The translations under genes were made by a program, and so were the position numbers. A stretch of 64,000 nt of DNA from the NCBI RefSeq assembly GCF_009911595.1, contig NZ_QWKG01000001.1, positions 62,001 through 126,000 on the forward strand, given 5' to 3'. Origin of the DNA: Colidextribacter sp. OB.20 (lineage in GTDB: Bacteria; Bacillota; Clostridia; Oscillospirales; Oscillospiraceae). Below the pieces are notes generated by a model that did not search any database, was not told where the DNA came from, and saw only the letters and a program-made list of their open reading frames with translations. Shown piece after piece: positions 8,452 through 16,838 of this stretch (within the stretch, counting starts at the first letter, position 1; each line of letters opens with the position of its first letter).

Positions 8452-10857
8452 TTAATCCCAGTTGATCCTTCTGATCTCGTCCAGCACGGAGTCCGACACC
8501 CCGTCGTCAATCACCGGGACGCCATCCTTTTCCCGGTACAGCTCGTTGGGCGTCTCCTTCTCCCCCCGCTTGGACCGCTTGTATCCGATGCTGTCCACCT
8601 CCGCCAGGAAAATGCTGCCCCCGGAGGCATTTATCACCTCGCTGAACACCCACCAGGTATTCACCACGCCGAAGGTATCCCGGGTATCCCGGTCCGCGGC
8701 ACACAGCGCCTCCAGCTCCGGACGATACCTGACAATCAGCTCGTCCGCCGGGCATCCGTCGTCCCGCTCCGTCACATAGGCCTTCAGCATTCTGCGCAGC
8801 ACATCCGTCTCCTCCCGGGCCGTCAAAGACCGGATGGATGGCAGACCCGCCTTCTGCTTCAGGCCGTCGTGAACGGCAATCAGGTTCTCCACCCTGGTCT
8901 TGAGGCGGCTCCACTCCTTCCCCGCCTGATCCCAGGCGGTGTTCCAGGCCTCTACCTCCCTCTTTGTCTTCTTCTGGGCAAAGAGGATGCTGGTCTTGGT
9001 GGAGGTATAAGGCTCAAAAGCCAGCTGTGGCAGGGAGACCACCGCCTTGACCTTGAAATATTTATAGAGGAACAGGCGAATATACTTGTTCTCCGTGGTA
9101 TCGAATACGCTCTCCGGCAGTACGGCGGCAACCCGGCCGTTCTCCCGCAGGAGCTGATACCAGCGCTCCACAAATAGATTTTCGGAATTTCTCTTCTCCC
9201 CGAACAGGAAATCGTTCCCCACGGTCTTCTTGGTGTCCCGGTCCAGCTCCACGCTGAAGGGAGGATTGGTCAGAATCAGGTCAAACTGCCCGTTGACGCT
9301 CAGAGCCTTCCCTCCGCTTTTGTAAAGGAGGTCCGCCGCCTCCGCGTTCAGGGCGCTGGGCCCGTTCACCTTGACATACCGGGAGAAGGGGAGCAGGCCG
9401 TCCTTCACAAAGATATTGCTGGAGCCGTCGCCGTGGAGAATCATGTTCACCTTCGCGGCTGTGCCCAGATTGAAGTTAATCTCTATGCCGTAGATATAGG
9501 TCTGCGCCCACCTGTTTTCCAGCTCATCGGGGTAGAAGCACTCCTGAATTTTCCGCTTTACAGCCTCCGCTGTCCCCAGAGCCGCGTTATAGCCGCCCCC
9601 ATTTCTGTCCCGGTACTTCATGTTCTCCGTGATAAACTTCATATACTCCACCAGGTATGTGCCGCTGCCCGCGGAGGGGTCGATCATATAGGGGAGCTCC
9701 CGGTCTCTCTTGATGCGTTGAATCGCCAGTCTGTCGGCCTGCAGCGCGTAGAGCATAAAGCGGACAATATTGACATGGGTAAAGAACTGGCCCTTGGTCT
9801 GCTTAAAGCCATCCCGTATGATCCCCTCAAAAAAGCCGCCCAGAATATCCCTGCCGGCCACACTGTTTTTGCCGTCCACAAAGGAGAGGCCCTCCAGCCT
9901 CTGCACGGCGTATTTCAGCTTGGACAGAGAAAACTTCTTCGTATCCACCACATAGGATTTCTGGAGCTCCTCCCTGTCCGAAATATACAGCTTGTCCGTC
10001 AGCGCCCGGCGGTAGAGCTGGTTGATCCTGTCGAAGAGCTGCTCGTTGGTCTCAAATTCCTCGTCACCGCTCTTGGCGTAGGCCATGGACTGGAACTCAT
10101 AGGTCTCGCCCTCCTCCCTCTCGTCCTCGTCCTGGACCTTGGCCAGAATCAGATTCGTCAGGGAGGAGAACACCTCATTGTCGTCGGTTCCGCCACCGCC
10201 CCAGAGAACATTGTGCAGGTCAGTCCGCAGCCGTTCCAGCATGTTATCGGTGAAATCGGTCCTCAGATCCTTGGGGGAGGCCTTCACGTAGGGCGTTTTC
10301 TGGGCCCTGCCGTAGTGGGCGGGGATGGTATTGCTGTAATCACGGGCGGCCTCCCAGGCGGAGAAGGAGGAGTATTTCTCGTAATCAATGATGATGCACT
10401 CGTCGGAGATGGCGCCCCCGGCGTCATTTATGGTATACAGCATCAGGTATTTTACGCTCCGGCCCTCACCGCGCTCCATGGCGGCCACCTTGAACAGCTG
10501 CTCCTCAATGACACGGTCCTGATCCATCTCCGCATACTCGTCCGGCTTCTTAATCTCAGAAAACAGGAAGGCCCCGCCGCCGGAGTCCCGCACCACAAGG
10601 TCAATCCGGCTTGTATTTGTGTGGGGCCGGCCGGCGGTGTACACGTGCTCAATTTCGATTCTCTCCGGCGGGTAGCCCAGCTCGTTGACCAGCCGGGTCA
10701 GCAGATAGGCCCGGCACAGCTCCTCGGACTTGGCCTCCGTCCGCTTCTGGCACTGTACAATTTTGTCATACTCCAGCTTCTCCTGGTCCAGGTCGAGGCT
10801 GGCAACCACCTTCACTGGCATCGAGCCGATATAGTCCCTGATTAAATCCCTGTTCAT
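8452..10857 (-). CDS. Fused nuclease / N6-adenine DNA methyltransferase (BcgI-like RM subunit)
   Basis: 801 residues. The N-terminal domain resembles HsdR_N: a PD-(D/E)xK core with D86 in RIDLVV and E101-I-K103 in SEIKKP. The central and C-terminal part is a gamma-class N6-adenine methylase with motif I DPSAGSG at 393-399 and motif IV NPPF at 531-534. One polypeptide could therefore cut and methylate, directed by the adjacent specificity subunit, as in BcgI. No helicase region is seen. The ATG starts 1 nt after the cysS stop, so it is in the same transcription unit. Typical type I HsdM is shorter and lacks the nuclease domain. Confidence 0.82.
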   Translation of the reverse strand: MNRDLIRDYIGSMPVKVVASLDLDQEKLEYDKIVQCQKRTEAKSEELCRAYLLTRLVNELGYPPERIEIEHVYTAGRPHTNTSRIDLVVRDSGGGAFLFSEIKKPDEYAEMDQDRVIEEQLFKVAAMERGEGRSVKYLMLYTINDAGGAISDECIIIDYEKYSSFSAWEAARDYSNTIPAHYGRAQKTPYVKASPKDLRTDFTDNMLERLRTDLHNVLWGGGGTDDNEVFSSLTNLILAKVQDEDEREEGETYEFQSMAYAKSGDEEFETNEQLFDRINQLYRRALTDKLYISDREELQKSYVVDTKKFSLSKLKYAVQRLEGLSFVDGKNSVAGRDILGGFFEGIIRDGFKQTKGQFFTHVNIVRFMLYALQADRLAIQRIKRDRELPYMIDPSAGSGTYLVEYMKFITENMKYRDRNGGGYNAALGTAEAVKRKIQECFYPDELENRWAQTYIYGIEINFNLGTAAKVNMILHGDGSSNIFVKDGLLPFSRYVKVNGPSALNAEAADLLYKSGGKALSVNGQFDLILTNPPFSVELDRDTKKTVGNDFLFGEKRNSENLFVERWYQLLRENGRVAAVLPESVFDTTENKYIRLFLYKYFKVKAVVSLPQLAFEPYTSTKTSILFAQKKTKREVEAWNTAWDQAGKEWSRLKTRVENLIAVHDGLKQKAGLPSIRSLTAREETDVLRRMLKAYVTERDDGCPADELIVRYRPELEALCAADRDTRDTFGVVNTWWVFSEVINASGGSIFLAEVDSIGYKRSKRGEKETPNELYREKDGVPVIDDGVSDSVLDEIRRINWD

Positions 10858-10858
10858 C

Positions 10859-12304
10859 CTATACTCTCTTCCAGCTGGCCCCGCCGGGCAGATCAGTTAC
10901 CTCGATCCCCTGGGCCTTGAGCTCGTCCCGGATGCGGTCGGCCTCAGCAAAGTTCTTTGCCCGCTTGGCCTCATACCTCTGGAGAACCAGGGCGTCCACA
11001 GCGGGATCCCCCTCGCCGGTGATGGTACAGCCCCCCTGGGAGCTGGCCTTCTGCTTTTTCTGCTCCTCGCGGACGGCTGCCGCCTTGTCCAGCAGAGACA
11101 GGGACAGCACCTGGTCGAAGCTGTCCAGAATTGCCAGCCGGGTGGCGCCGCCGGTCTTGGCCTTGAGGGCGTCATACAGGGCGGTGACGCCCAGGGCGGT
11201 GTTCAGGTCGCTGCCCACCTGGGTGCGGAATTTTTCCCTGTATTCGGACACCACCGCCTCGTCCACCGGCCCGTCAGCGGGGTCCAGGGCGGCAATTTTT
11301 TTAATCAGCTTCTGATAGGCTCCCGCGGCGTTGTCCAGGTTCTCCCAGGTGAACACCAGTCCCTTGCGGTAGTGGCTCTGGAGGCAGAAAAAGCGGTAGA
11401 CAAGGGGGTCATACCCCTTCTCCTCCAGCAGGGAGACGGTGAGAAACTCCCCCTTGGACTTGGACATCTTGCCGTCGTTGGTGTTCAGGTGGTGGACATG
11501 GAACCAGTGGGAGCACCAGGGATGGCCGATATAGCTCTCAGACTGGGCGATTTCGTTGGTGTGATGGGGGAAGGCGTTGTCCACCCCGCCGCAGTGCAGG
11601 TCCAGATACTCTCCGTTGTACTTCAGGGAGATGCCGGAGCACTCAATATGCCAGCCGGGGTAGCCCACCCCCCAGGGGGAGTCCCACTTCAGGGCCTGAT
11701 CTTCAAACTTGCTCTTGGTGAACCAGAGGACAAAGTCGTTCTTGCTGCGCTTGTTTTTGTCCTCCTCCACGCCCTCCCTGACGCCCACCGCCAGGTCCTC
11801 CTCATCGTGGTCGTTGAAGATATAGTACCGCTCCAGCCTGGAGGTGTCGAAGTAGACATTGCCTCCGGCCAGATAGGCATAGCCCTTGTCCAGCAGGCCC
11901 TCCACCAGGGTGATGAACTCGTCAATGAGACCGGTGGCGGGTTGGACCACGTCGGGGGTCTTGATGTTCAGCTTGCGGCAGTCGTCGAAAAAGGCGTCGG
12001 TGTAGTACTGGGCGATCTCCATCACCGTCTTGTGCTCCCGCTTGGCCCCCTTGACCATCTTGTCCTCGCCGGTGTCTGCGTCGGAACTGAGGTGGCCCAC
12101 GTCTGTGATGTTCATCACCCGGTTTACGTTGTAGCCGTCGTAGCGCAGGAATTTCTCCAGCACGTCCTCCATGATGTAGGACCGCAGGTTGCCGATGTGG
12201 GCGAAGTGGTATACCGTGGGCCCGCAGGTGTACATCTCCACATGGCCAGGGGTGTGGGTGGTGAATTCTTCTTTTTTGTGGGTCGCGGAATTGTAAAGTA
12301 ACAT
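10859..12304 (-). CDS. cysS: Cysteinyl-tRNA synthetase
   Basis: 481 residues. The class I signature is HIGN at residues 36-39; the zinc-ligand cysteine is C27 in MYTCGPT; a KMSKSKG loop lies in the second half. GGAGG 8 nt before the ATG at 12304 makes this the start rather than the in-frame ATG 15 nt upstream, which overlaps that SD. It charges tRNA-Cys. It is fourth in the operon led by cysE and its cysteine T-box. Confidence 0.95.
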   Translation of the reverse strand: MLLYNSATHKKEEFTTHTPGHVEMYTCGPTVYHFAHIGNLRSYIMEDVLEKFLRYDGYNVNRVMNITDVGHLSSDADTGEDKMVKGAKREHKTVMEIAQYYTDAFFDDCRKLNIKTPDVVQPATGLIDEFITLVEGLLDKGYAYLAGGNVYFDTSRLERYYIFNDHDEEDLAVGVREGVEEDKNKRSKNDFVLWFTKSKFEDQALKWDSPWGVGYPGWHIECSGISLKYNGEYLDLHCGGVDNAFPHHTNEIAQSESYIGHPWCSHWFHVHHLNTNDGKMSKSKGEFLTVSLLEEKGYDPLVYRFFCLQSHYRKGLVFTWENLDNAAGAYQKLIKKIAALDPADGPVDEAVVSEYREKFRTQVGSDLNTALGVTALYDALKAKTGGATRLAILDSFDQVLSLSLLDKAAAVREEQKKQKASSQGGCTITGEGDPAVDALVLQRYEAKRAKNFAEADRIRDELKAQGIEVTDLPGGASWKRV

Positions 12305-12334
12305 GGTTTTTTCCTCCATCCTGTAATTTTCTGT

Positions 12335-12994
12335 TTAGATTGGCTCGCCCAGTCCCTCCATGACCTCCAGCAGGGCGGCGTAGCTCTCCTGGGTGGCCCC
12401 GCCGTAGAGGGCCTGATAGTCCCCGTCGCCCATGTCCATAACAACCACCAGGTTATCCGGGCGGCTGCTGTAAAAGGTGGTCTCGGTGACAAACCAGTTT
12501 CTCAGGACAGCAGGCCTCTTCTCCAGCTTAGACCGGACCACCTCCATGTCCTTGGCAGACAGTTCATAAAACTCATCTGGGCTGTGCTCTAGCTGCCACA
12601 CGGCCTCATAGGTCAATGCGGCCTCCAGAAATTCGCTGACGGTGGGGGCGGCCAGCTTCCAGGGGCCGTCCGGCTCCGTTCCCAGGTACACCGGCGGATC
12701 AGGGAGAGTCAAATCCTCCCGCCGGACATACGCCAGGCAGACACTTTGATTCTCATTCAGCAGCAGCAGATTGCCATACTCCGCCAGCCATTTCTGTTTG
12801 GAATATTGCTCCGGAAAAATCCAGTCGTCCTGGGTATAATTCAGCCGCCGGGTGCGGCCAAAGGTGCGCCAGAAGTCCTCCACCACAGCGGGGAGGGCGC
12901 CGAAAATTTCCTTTATGGAGGAAATTTCCTCCTCCGTACAGCCCTGGGGCTGGTCCACGCCGTAGAGGTCGCGGACAAGTTTTCGCAGTTCCAT
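12335..12994 (-). CDS. SMI1/KNR4 (SUKH) family protein, second copy in cys operon
   Basis: 219 residues. It has the SUKH fold pattern: LPAVVEDFWRTFGRT early, then a NENQSVCLAYVRRED stretch and DPPVYLG, as in SMI1/KNR4-type immunity proteins. SUKH proteins often neutralise secreted nuclease toxins. No toxin gene is next to it here. The SD is AAGGAGG 10 nt upstream. It lies between another SUKH gene and cysS in one operon. Confidence 0.75.
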   Translation of the reverse strand: MELRKLVRDLYGVDQPQGCTEEEISSIKEIFGALPAVVEDFWRTFGRTRRLNYTQDDWIFPEQYSKQKWLAEYGNLLLLNENQSVCLAYVRREDLTLPDPPVYLGTEPDGPWKLAAPTVSEFLEAALTYEAVWQLEHSPDEFYELSAKDMEVVRSKLEKRPAVLRNWFVTETTFYSSRPDNLVVVMDMGDGDYQALYGGATQESYAALLEVMEGLGEPI

Positions 12995-13034
12995 CCTGCA
13001 AGCTCCTCCTTTACAGCGGCGGTCTGGGACCGCC

Positions 13035-13616
13035 TTATCGGTAGATTACATAATCCGTATTTTCCCAGCAGCTCGTCTGGGAAAGCAGCGTTTCAAGTAC
13101 ATTCGGGTCGCCGGAAGTCAAAGCGGCCTGATGCTCCGGCGTCAGCCAGCGCAGTTGATTTTGAACCCACCAGTGGTTTACAGGTATCCGTTTACTCAGG
13201 ACAGGTTCACAGAGGTGGGCACAGATGAAATTTTCAAAGCTGTGGCTCCAAAGTCCCACTTCGCCGTCTTTGCTCAGCATAAAAACCGGTGATTCCGGTT
13301 CTCCCAGCGCAGCGTCAAAGAAATAGGCATCTCCCTCGTCCTCCCAGGCAAATGGGAGAATCCGTGCTCCCTCTTTCCACTGTCCGCGCCACTCCTGGAC
13401 ACGTTCCATCAGATAATGGTTCGACCATTCCACAACGGAAAATTCCAGCAGATTCCAATAAGGATAGTATTCCGGCTCCAGCAGCTTGTTCGGGAACAGG
13501 TGTGACTTTGCCTGGGGTTTACTGCATACCCAACGCATGGCCCCGGCTTCATAGATTTCTCGAAATGCTTTGGGATAGGTCATATGGAGTTTTCTCTCTA
13601 CCGTCTCCAGTTTCAT
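13035..13616 (-). CDS. SMI1/KNR4 (SUKH)-like protein, first copy in cys operon
   Basis: 193 residues. The start TYPKAFREIYEAGAMRW and a later ILPFAWEDEGDAYFFD region fit the SUKH superfamily; similarity to the neighbouring SUKH protein is low, so they are not a recent duplication. The ATG overlaps the cysE stop (ATGA), so it is translationally coupled to cysteine biosynthesis. The function is not known; an immunity role is inferred from the family only. Confidence 0.65.
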   Translation of the reverse strand: MKLETVERKLHMTYPKAFREIYEAGAMRWVCSKPQAKSHLFPNKLLEPEYYPYWNLLEFSVVEWSNHYLMERVQEWRGQWKEGARILPFAWEDEGDAYFFDAALGEPESPVFMLSKDGEVGLWSHSFENFICAHLCEPVLSKRIPVNHWWVQNQLRWLTPEHQAALTSGDPNVLETLLSQTSCWENTDYVIYR

Positions 13617-14269
13617 TTGTGCTTCTCCTCCAAGTATTTCTCATCCAGCAGCTTCTCCACCAGCTCCAGCCGGGCGTTGAGGGCGGCCAGCTTCTCCAGG
13701 GTGGGGTTGTTCACGCTGGTCTGGTCCACGTCGTCGGCGTAGTGGGTGGCCCGTCCGGCAATCCGGACGATCTGGGCGGGGATGCCCACAGCGGTGGCGT
13801 CGGCGGGGACCTCGGACAGGACCACGGCGTTGGCGGCGATGCGGGCGTTGTCCCCCACCTTGAAGGGCCCCAGCACCTTGGCCCCGCAGGAGATCAGGAC
13901 GTTGTTGCCGATGGTGGGGTGGCGCTTGCCCTGGTCCTTGCCGGTGCCCCCCAGGGTGACCCCGTGGTAGATGAGCACGTCGTCCCCCACCTCGGCGGTC
14001 TCGCCGATGACGATGCCCATGCCGTGGTCGATGACGAACCGCCGGCCGATCTTGGCCCCGGGGTGAATCTCGATGCCCGTCCAGAACCGGGACCACTGGG
14101 AGACAAACCGGGCCAAAAACCTCAGCTTACGGCAGTACAGCCAGTGGGCCAGCCGGTGGTAGATGGTGGCGTGGACCCCCTGGTAGAGCAGAAAAATCTC
14201 CAGCTTGGACCGGGCCGCTGGGTCCCGGCGCTGATAGGCCTCCAGCATCTCGTTTAAGGCTTTGAACAA
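13613..14269 (-). CDS. cysE: Serine O-acetyltransferase
   Basis: 218 residues from a TTG start that sits 7 nt after AAGGAGGT; an ATG seven codons later is the alternative. The protein has an N-terminal helical region and a left-handed beta-helix of hexapeptide repeats, with GIVIGETAEVGDD, YHGVTLGGTGKD and KRHPTIGNN, which are CysE hallmarks. It makes O-acetylserine, the precursor of cysteine. A cysteine T-box precedes it. Open frame upstream of the start is only repeat sequence. Confidence 0.93.
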   Translation of the reverse strand: MFKALNEMLEAYQRRDPAARSKLEIFLLYQGVHATIYHRLAHWLYCRKLRFLARFVSQWSRFWTGIEIHPGAKIGRRFVIDHGMGIVIGETAEVGDDVLIYHGVTLGGTGKDQGKRHPTIGNNVLISCGAKVLGPFKVGDNARIAANAVVLSEVPADATAVGIPAQIVRIAGRATHYADDVDQTSVNNPTLEKLAALNARLELVEKLLDEKYLEEKHK

Positions 14270-14310
14270 ATAGATTACCTCCTTGGTCTTCCCAATAGGG
14301 AGATCTGACT

Positions 14311-14391
14311 GTAGGGCGCGACGACTCGGCGCGCCGCACAAACAGAAATATTTTCTATAAAGACGGCGGGCCGAGTCGTCCCGCCCTGCAC
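14311..14391. repeat. Intergenic palindromic repeat, type A, inside the cysE leader
   Basis: It has type A ends (GTAGGGCGCGACGACTCGG and CCGAGTCGTCCCGCCC). It lies between the T-box terminator and the cysE start, so any cysE transcript must cross it. Confidence 0.85.
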
Positions 14392-14419
14392 ACATCTCTT
14401 CCCCCGCATCGACAAGCAA

Positions 14420-14641
14420 ACAAAAACCGCCCCTACGCCCGCAGGGGCATAAGAGGCGATTGCTCGCGGTTCCACTCTCATGTTTCACTCGAAGGGCCGG
14501 TATCGGGGCCTGGCCGGACGGCATTACCCGCCGCGCTCCCGGACGCACTTCACATCCTCCGCCGGAGGCCCCCTTTCAGCCGGTGAGGGGCCCTCTCTGT
14601 CCCTTGGGCAGACGCTACTCTTCCGTTCTCTGCGCTGACAG
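14420..14641 (-). promoter_or_regulatory. T-box leader, cysteine-specific
   Basis: Read on the reverse strand, the leader has AGAGAG, a stem I closed by GGAC/GTCC with GTGAAGTGC on its 3' side, the T-box sequence TGGAACCGCG at 14465-14474, and then a GC-rich hairpin with TTTTTG (14421-14448) as terminator. The triplet TGC just before GTCC fits a cysteine specifier. Uncharged tRNA-Cys would allow read-through into cysE and the genes behind it. The specifier was assigned by eye. Confidence 0.85.
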
Positions 14642-14647
14642 TACAGT

Positions 14648-14676
14648 ATATTATCATTTTGGCCGGTTCGTGTCAA
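14648..14676 (-). promoter_or_regulatory. Sigma-A-type promoter of the cysE operon
   Basis: TTGACA and TAATAT with a 17-nt spacer, directed into the T-box leader. Confidence 0.85.
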
Positions 14677-14746
14677 GTATCGGGGCAGAACTTCTATAAA
14701 AATCCCCCTGTCAACGCCAGGTTGACAAACTTCCAGCTTTCTTTTC

Positions 14747-14775
14747 TTGCCAAAAGAACCCGCTTTTGGTATTCT
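14747..14775 (+). promoter_or_regulatory. Promoter with operator-like inverted repeat for the XRE gene
   Basis: TTGCCA and TATTCT with a 17-nt spacer. The spacer holds an inverted repeat CCAAAAG-6 nt-CTTTTGG (14750-14769). A palindrome between -35 and -10 is a common autoregulatory operator for XRE repressors; binding by the downstream protein is inferred. Confidence 0.6.
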
Positions 14776-14802
14776 GATATCAGAAAAAGGAGGGATCATT
14801 CT

Positions 14803-15513
14803 ATGACCTTAGGAGAGCGCATTGCCCTGGCCCGGAAGCAGGCGGGGCTGTCTCAGGAACAACTGGGGGACAAGCTGGGGGTGTCCCGGCAGGCGGTGAG
14901 CAAGTGGGAGAGTGACCAGACCAACCCGGACGTGGCCTATGTGGCCCAGATGTGCCGGCTGTTAGGGGTGTCCTCCGACTGGCTGCTGCTTGGGGAGGAG
15001 TCCGCCCAGTCCGCCGCCCCGGAGCGGTGCCCCGGCTGTCAGGCCATCGTCAGCGGGCTGGACCAGTTCTGCCCCAACTGCGGCCGCAGCCTGCGGGGAA
15101 ATCAGCCCAAGGGCTACACCATCCTGCTGAAGGCCCGCAACAGCGGGGACAGCCTCGCCCGGGAGGACCTGTTCCGCCTGTCCAAAACCGGAATATTCTC
15201 CAAGCCGCCCCTGGACGGCTCTCTGGACTATCAGAAGGCGCAGGAGCTGGTCAGCTCCGCCCCGGTGGTGCTGGGCACGGGGCTCGACAAGGAGGAGGTA
15301 TACCGCGCCTGGGACGTCCTGTCCTATCCCAGCTGCTTCCTCTTTTTTGAAGATACCGAGCAGACCGACCCTCAAATTCTGGCGGAATACCCGGGTATCG
15401 ACCCCAAAAGCCTGATACTGACCCCTCGCAATGAGCCTATGACCTTTGGCATGACGGTGCTGGCCGTCATCGCGGGCATCATCGGGGCGGTCATCCTGCT
15501 GTCCTTCCTATGA
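14803..15513 (+). CDS. XRE-family regulator with zinc ribbon and C-terminal membrane anchor
   Basis: 236 residues from the ATG preceded by AAAGGAGGG. Residues 1-65 are an XRE helix-turn-helix (LSQEQLGDKLGVSRQAVSKWE). Residues about 75-100 form a CPGC...CPNCG zinc ribbon, and the end is one hydrophobic segment (MTVLAVIAGIIGAVILLSFL). A DNA-binding domain on a membrane tether suggests a surface-linked regulator. The stop overlaps the start of the next gene (ATGA), coupling it to a membrane protein. Confidence 0.8.
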   Translation: MTLGERIALARKQAGLSQEQLGDKLGVSRQAVSKWESDQTNPDVAYVAQMCRLLGVSSDWLLLGEESAQSAAPERCPGCQAIVSGLDQFCPNCGRSLRGNQPKGYTILLKARNSGDSLAREDLFRLSKTGIFSKPPLDGSLDYQKAQELVSSAPVVLGTGLDKEEVYRAWDVLSYPSCFLFFEDTEQTDPQILAEYPGIDPKSLILTPRNEPMTFGMTVLAVIAGIIGAVILLSFL

Positions 15514-15878
15514 GTGAGAAGGGCTTCGACCTGGCCGTCATCGGGGCGGCCGGGTCCTTCTACCTGGTCAACCGCCTGTGGCTGACACAGGCGGTTGGCG
15601 GCCCTGCGGGCTGGTTTCTGGCCTGCTACGCCAACGATCTCCTAGCCGGGGCCGCCCTCACCGCCTGGGCCGACCTGCTCCTCCGGTGGGGCAGGCTGCC
15701 CCCCGTCCGCTCCTGGCGGCAGACTGTTCCCCTGCTGCTGGCCTGCGGCCTTGTCTGGGAAGTGCTGGCCCCCCTGTGGAAGCCGGGTGCCGTCTTTGAC
15801 CCCTGGGACTTCGCGGCCTATCAGGCGGGGGGAGCGCTTTGGCTCCTCGGACAAAAGGTCCGCCCTATGGGCGGTTAA
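15510..15878 (+). CDS. Small hypothetical membrane protein coupled to XRE regulator
   Basis: 122 residues with about three hydrophobic segments (around 5-20, 35-55 and 70-85) and a WDFAAYQAGG motif near the end. That ending is like small VanZ-type membrane proteins but too little to assign a family. Its start overlaps the stop of the membrane-anchored XRE regulator, so the two probably work together. Function unknown. Confidence 0.6.
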   Translation: MSEKGFDLAVIGAAGSFYLVNRLWLTQAVGGPAGWFLACYANDLLAGAALTAWADLLLRWGRLPPVRSWRQTVPLLLACGLVWEVLAPLWKPGAVFDPWDFAAYQAGGALWLLGQKVRPMGG

Positions 15879-15898
15879 TGCGGCGACGGGAGAGCGCT

Positions 15899-16831
15899 CT
15901 ACTCTCCCGCCCAGTCGAACTGGCTGTACAGCTCCTTAATCAGGTCGATGAGGGTTCTGGCAGCGGGAGACAGGAAGCCGTTTTTCTTGTAAACCACCGC
16001 CAGCGGGCAGGCCAGGGGCGGCTCGCCCACGGTGAAGCAGGCCAGCCGGTCCAGGTATGGGGTGCGGGAGAGACCGCTCTCCTGCAAAAAGGCGAAGCCC
16101 AGCTTCTCCGCCGCCAAATTGATGGCGGTGGTGGTGTTGGTGGTAATGAGCAGGTTCTGGGGCTCCAGGTTGTACACTGAAAAGCGGTTGTACAGCAGCT
16201 TGGACAGCCGCCAGCCGGGAGGCAGCATGATGATCCGCTCGTGCTCCAGCAGCCGCAGGTCGGGGAAGGGCCGGGGGGCGTCATAGGTGCTGTTCAGCCC
16301 CTGGAGCAGGGGGTGGTCCCGGTGGCCCACCAGGAAGATGCGCTCCCCCATCATGGGCTCATAGGTCAGCTCGGTCAGGTCGCTGGGGGGCTGCATGACA
16401 CAGAAATCAATCACGTTGGCCGCCGCCAGCGCCCCCAGATCGGGCACCGGAGCCTCGTGGAGGACCAGCTGAACGTCGGGATACTGCTCCTCAAACCGGG
16501 GCAGCACGTCGGGCAGCAGGATGGACCCCCGCCAGGGGGACACCCCAATGTGAAGCACCGGCCGTTTTTTGTCCTGGAGGTCCCGCAGGTCGCTGACCAG
16601 CTGGCGGTCCAGAAAGCTCTGCCGCTCCAGATAGGCATGGAACAGCTCCCCCGCCGGGGTGAGCCGCAGCGGCGAGTGGGAGCGGTCCAGCAGAACCACC
16701 CCCAGGCTTCCCTCCAGCCTGGCCAGGTACTGGCTCAGATAGGGCTGAGAGAGATAGAGCCGCTCCGCCGCTTTGGAGATGCTCCGCTCCTTGACGATGG
16801 TGAGAAAGTACTCCGGGTTCTTGACGAACAT
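15899..16831 (-). CDS. LysR-family transcriptional regulator
   Basis: 310 residues. The N-terminal winged helix is typical (YFLTIVKERSISKAAERLYLSQPYLSQYLARLEGSLG), followed by the LTPAGELF hinge and a substrate-binding effector domain with VLHIGVSPWRG. It starts 7 nt after the HIT gene on the same strand, so the two are probably co-transcribed. The ligand is not evident. A weak SD (GAGGAAG) precedes the ATG. Confidence 0.88.
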   Translation of the reverse strand: MFVKNPEYFLTIVKERSISKAAERLYLSQPYLSQYLARLEGSLGVVLLDRSHSPLRLTPAGELFHAYLERQSFLDRQLVSDLRDLQDKKRPVLHIGVSPWRGSILLPDVLPRFEEQYPDVQLVLHEAPVPDLGALAAANVIDFCVMQPPSDLTELTYEPMMGERIFLVGHRDHPLLQGLNSTYDAPRPFPDLRLLEHERIIMLPPGWRLSKLLYNRFSVYNLEPQNLLITTNTTTAINLAAEKLGFAFLQESGLSRTPYLDRLACFTVGEPPLACPLAVVYKKNGFLSPAARTLIDLIKELYSQFDWAGE

Positions 16832-16838
16832 GGCTTCC

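Noticed and set aside
6994-10857. Complete type I restriction system
   Set aside because: No HsdR translocase gene lies on either side; nuclease-like residues are on the methylase chain instead.
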